DNA of 64,000 nucleotides from Terriglobia bacterium (GTDB lineage: Bacteria > Acidobacteriota > Terriglobia > JAIQFV01), in contig JAIQFV010000003.1 of NCBI GenBank assembly GCA_020073085.1, positions 300,895-364,894 of the forward strand. Direction: 5' to 3'. Under the pieces are notes generated by a model. That model had not been told where the DNA came from and searched no databases. It saw only the letters and a program-made list of their open reading frames with translations. Below are positions 62,650 to 64,000 of this stretch, in pieces. How positions within the stretch are numbered: the first letter of the stretch is position 1; each line of letters opens with the position of its first letter. A program made the position numbers and the translations under genes.

Positions 62650-63937
62650 GTCACTCTTGTCCAAATTAGGTTTTGAGATGAAAGGGGTTGAGCCATCACG
62701 TATGATGGATTCGCAGTCCGGAAGATTGCAAATTCTCATTCGGAGGCTCAACCGTGAACACATTTTGCAGCATTTTCAGTCAACTTCTCCAGCTTTTTCC
62801 GCGTTGGGAGTTTCAACGCCGGGTGCAAGAAAGCCGGGCCGAGCGGCATGCCCGGGGATTTACCTGCTGGGGCCAGTTCGTGGCCATGCTGTTCTGCCAG
62901 TTGGGGCGGGCGCAATCGCTGCGGGAGATCTGCGACGGGTTGGCCAGTTGCGAAGGCAAGCTGGCGCACTTGGGGATCACGCGACCGAGTCGCTCGACTC
63001 TGGCTTACGCCAACGCTCATCGTCCCTGGGAGTTGTATCAACAGATTTTTCTGGATTTGCTGGAACGCTGTCGGCAGCGCGGCCCCTTCCCGAAGAAGTT
63101 TCGCTTTCGCAACCAGCTGCTCAGCCTGGATGCCACCGTCATTGATCTGTGCGCCAGCGTCTTCGATTGGGCGCGCTTTCGTCGGAGCAAGGGAGCGGTG
63201 AAGATTCATATGGTGCTCGATCATGAGGGGTATCTGCCGCACTTTGCCCTCATCACCGAAGGGGCGGTGCACGAAAGCCGCATCGCCTCCACGCTCCACT
63301 TTGACGCGGGCACGATTGTGGTCATGGATCGCGGCTTCACCGATTACCGCCTCTACAGTCGTTGGACCGAGGAGGGGGTCTTCTTGGTGTCGCGACTCAA
63401 AAGCAATGCTGATTACGGGGTCGCGGAAGACCGACCCGTCCCGGAGCGGGGATCCATTCTCAAAGACCAGATCATTTTCTGGAAGAGTCCAAAAAGTCAT
63501 CAGGAGTGTCCCCACTTCTTCCGGTGCATTGAGGTGCTTCGTCCCGAGACCGGGGACGTGCTGGTGCTGCTGACCAATCATCTGACCCTGGGGGCCACCA
63601 CCATCGCCCGCATTTACAAAGATCGCTGGCAGATCGAGTTGTTTTTCAAAGCGCTGAAGCAAAATCTCAAGGTCAAGACCTTCGTGGGGACCAGCGCCAA
63701 CGCGCTCAAGATCCAGATTTGGACGGCCCTGATTGCCATTTTGATCCTCAAGTTCCTGCAGCTGCGCTCTCAATGGGGGTGGCACCTTTCGAACTTGTCG
63801 GCCCTCTTACGGCTGAACCTGTTCACGCATCGCAACTTGTGGCACTGGATCGATCATCCCTTGGAAGCGCCACCCGGGGTGGTTCCCCTTGTCCAACAAC
63901 TGGAATTTTCCTATCGCTAACTGGGACAGCAGAATGG
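62650..63937. mobile_element. Second IS4-family insertion sequence (putative ends)
   Basis: Possible ends: left CACTCTTGTCCAAATTAG (62652 onward) and right, inverse, CATTCTGCTGTCCCAGTTAG (63917-63936); these agree at CA-TCT--TGTCC-A-TTAG. Just left of it is TTGGGGTCA (62645-62653), like a MITE end. No target duplication could be settled. Contents: a single DDE transposase. Confidence 0.6.
62754..63920 (+). CDS. IS4-family DDE transposase (second)
   Basis: A 388-residue transposase: N-terminal helical region, LLSLDATVIDLCASVFDWARF and VVMDRGFTDYRLYSRW give the two Asp, and IYKDRWQIELFFKALKQNLKVKTFVGTS gives the Glu with Y-R-E-K. It starts GTGAACACATTTTGC at 62754. It is a different branch from the transposase at 59233. 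It is full length and appears intact. Confidence 0.88.
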   Translation: MNTFCSIFSQLLQLFPRWEFQRRVQESRAERHARGFTCWGQFVAMLFCQLGRAQSLREICDGLASCEGKLAHLGITRPSRSTLAYANAHRPWELYQQIFLDLLERCRQRGPFPKKFRFRNQLLSLDATVIDLCASVFDWARFRRSKGAVKIHMVLDHEGYLPHFALITEGAVHESRIASTLHFDAGTIVVMDRGFTDYRLYSRWTEEGVFLVSRLKSNADYGVAEDRPVPERGSILKDQIIFWKSPKSHQECPHFFRCIEVLRPETGDVLVLLTNHLTLGATTIARIYKDRWQIELFFKALKQNLKVKTFVGTSANALKIQIWTALIAILILKFLQLRSQWGWHLSNLSALLRLNLFTHRNLWHWIDHPLEAPPGVVPLVQQLEFSYR

Positions 63938-64000
63938 GAGACCTGAACTTGAAAATCGAAAATCACAACAGTTTGAACCAACATTCATGCGGCTCAGGGT

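Noticed and set aside
62748..63785. 345-codon minus-strand frame over the second transposase
   Set aside because: Antisense shadow; no domain.

Overview
The window looks like a chromosomal segment of a member of the Acidobacteriota. That inference rests on lineage-typical families: a secreted protein with a Solibacter-type (TIGR03437-like) N-terminal module, two large ADOP-type FtsX/MacB permeases (one with an adjacent PadR repressor), an ECF sigma factor of the TIGR02999 type, a PDZ/7TM/SpoIIE phosphatase, and many degenerate intergenic hairpin repeats. No rRNA, CRISPR array, phage module or replication origin was seen.

Layout. 1-4.9 kb: end of cysS, a class III aminotransferase, yraN, galT, tRNA-Gly and tRNA-Cys (with a structured, terminator-bearing spacer) and an SDR that lacks the usual Tyr/Lys. 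5.4-24.4 kb: three secreted proteins sharing one repeated C-terminal module, a QueD-type enzyme beside a pteridine-reductase-like SDR, a serine hydrolase, a SpoIIE phosphatase, an ECF sigma factor, an AzgA-like permease and a periplasmic cyclophilin. 24.5-28.6 kb: one 1361-residue flavo-iron-sulfur protein that looks like a fused NfnB-NfnA (GltD-like plus FNR-like). 29.6-42.6 kb: a housekeeping block on the plus strand: trpC-trpF-trpB (no trpA), xseA-xseB-ispA-dxs (isoprenoid and repair), tlyA, nadK, a dicarboxylate symporter and a benzoate-CoA-ligase-like enzyme. 42.9-45.2 kb: tRNA-Glu, then a cNMP-binding/glutaredoxin-like/thioredoxin-reductase-like fusion without the redox CxxC, followed by a small UBP-type zinc finger protein; this pair is a candidate for a poorly described redox-sensing system.

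From 46.5 kb to the right end the segment is accessory and decaying. It holds a family of about 116-bp palindromic MITE-like elements (GGGGTCAGATC ends), an IS4-family element inserted in one of them with an 11-bp target duplication, a second IS4-family element, RAYT-type (REP-associated tyrosine transposase) gene fragments next to clusters of GTGG-type REP hairpins, a dead merR gene behind a still recognisable MerR-type promoter, an ABC-transporter ATPase cut at its N-terminus exactly at a MITE border, and two ADOP permeases. The clearest unreported-looking structure is this nested MITE/IS/RAYT/REP arrangement, in which MITE borders coincide with gene truncation points.

All assignments are by eye from translated sequence and motif recognition; no searches were run. 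Long antisense reading frames over the GC-rich genes were treated as shadows.
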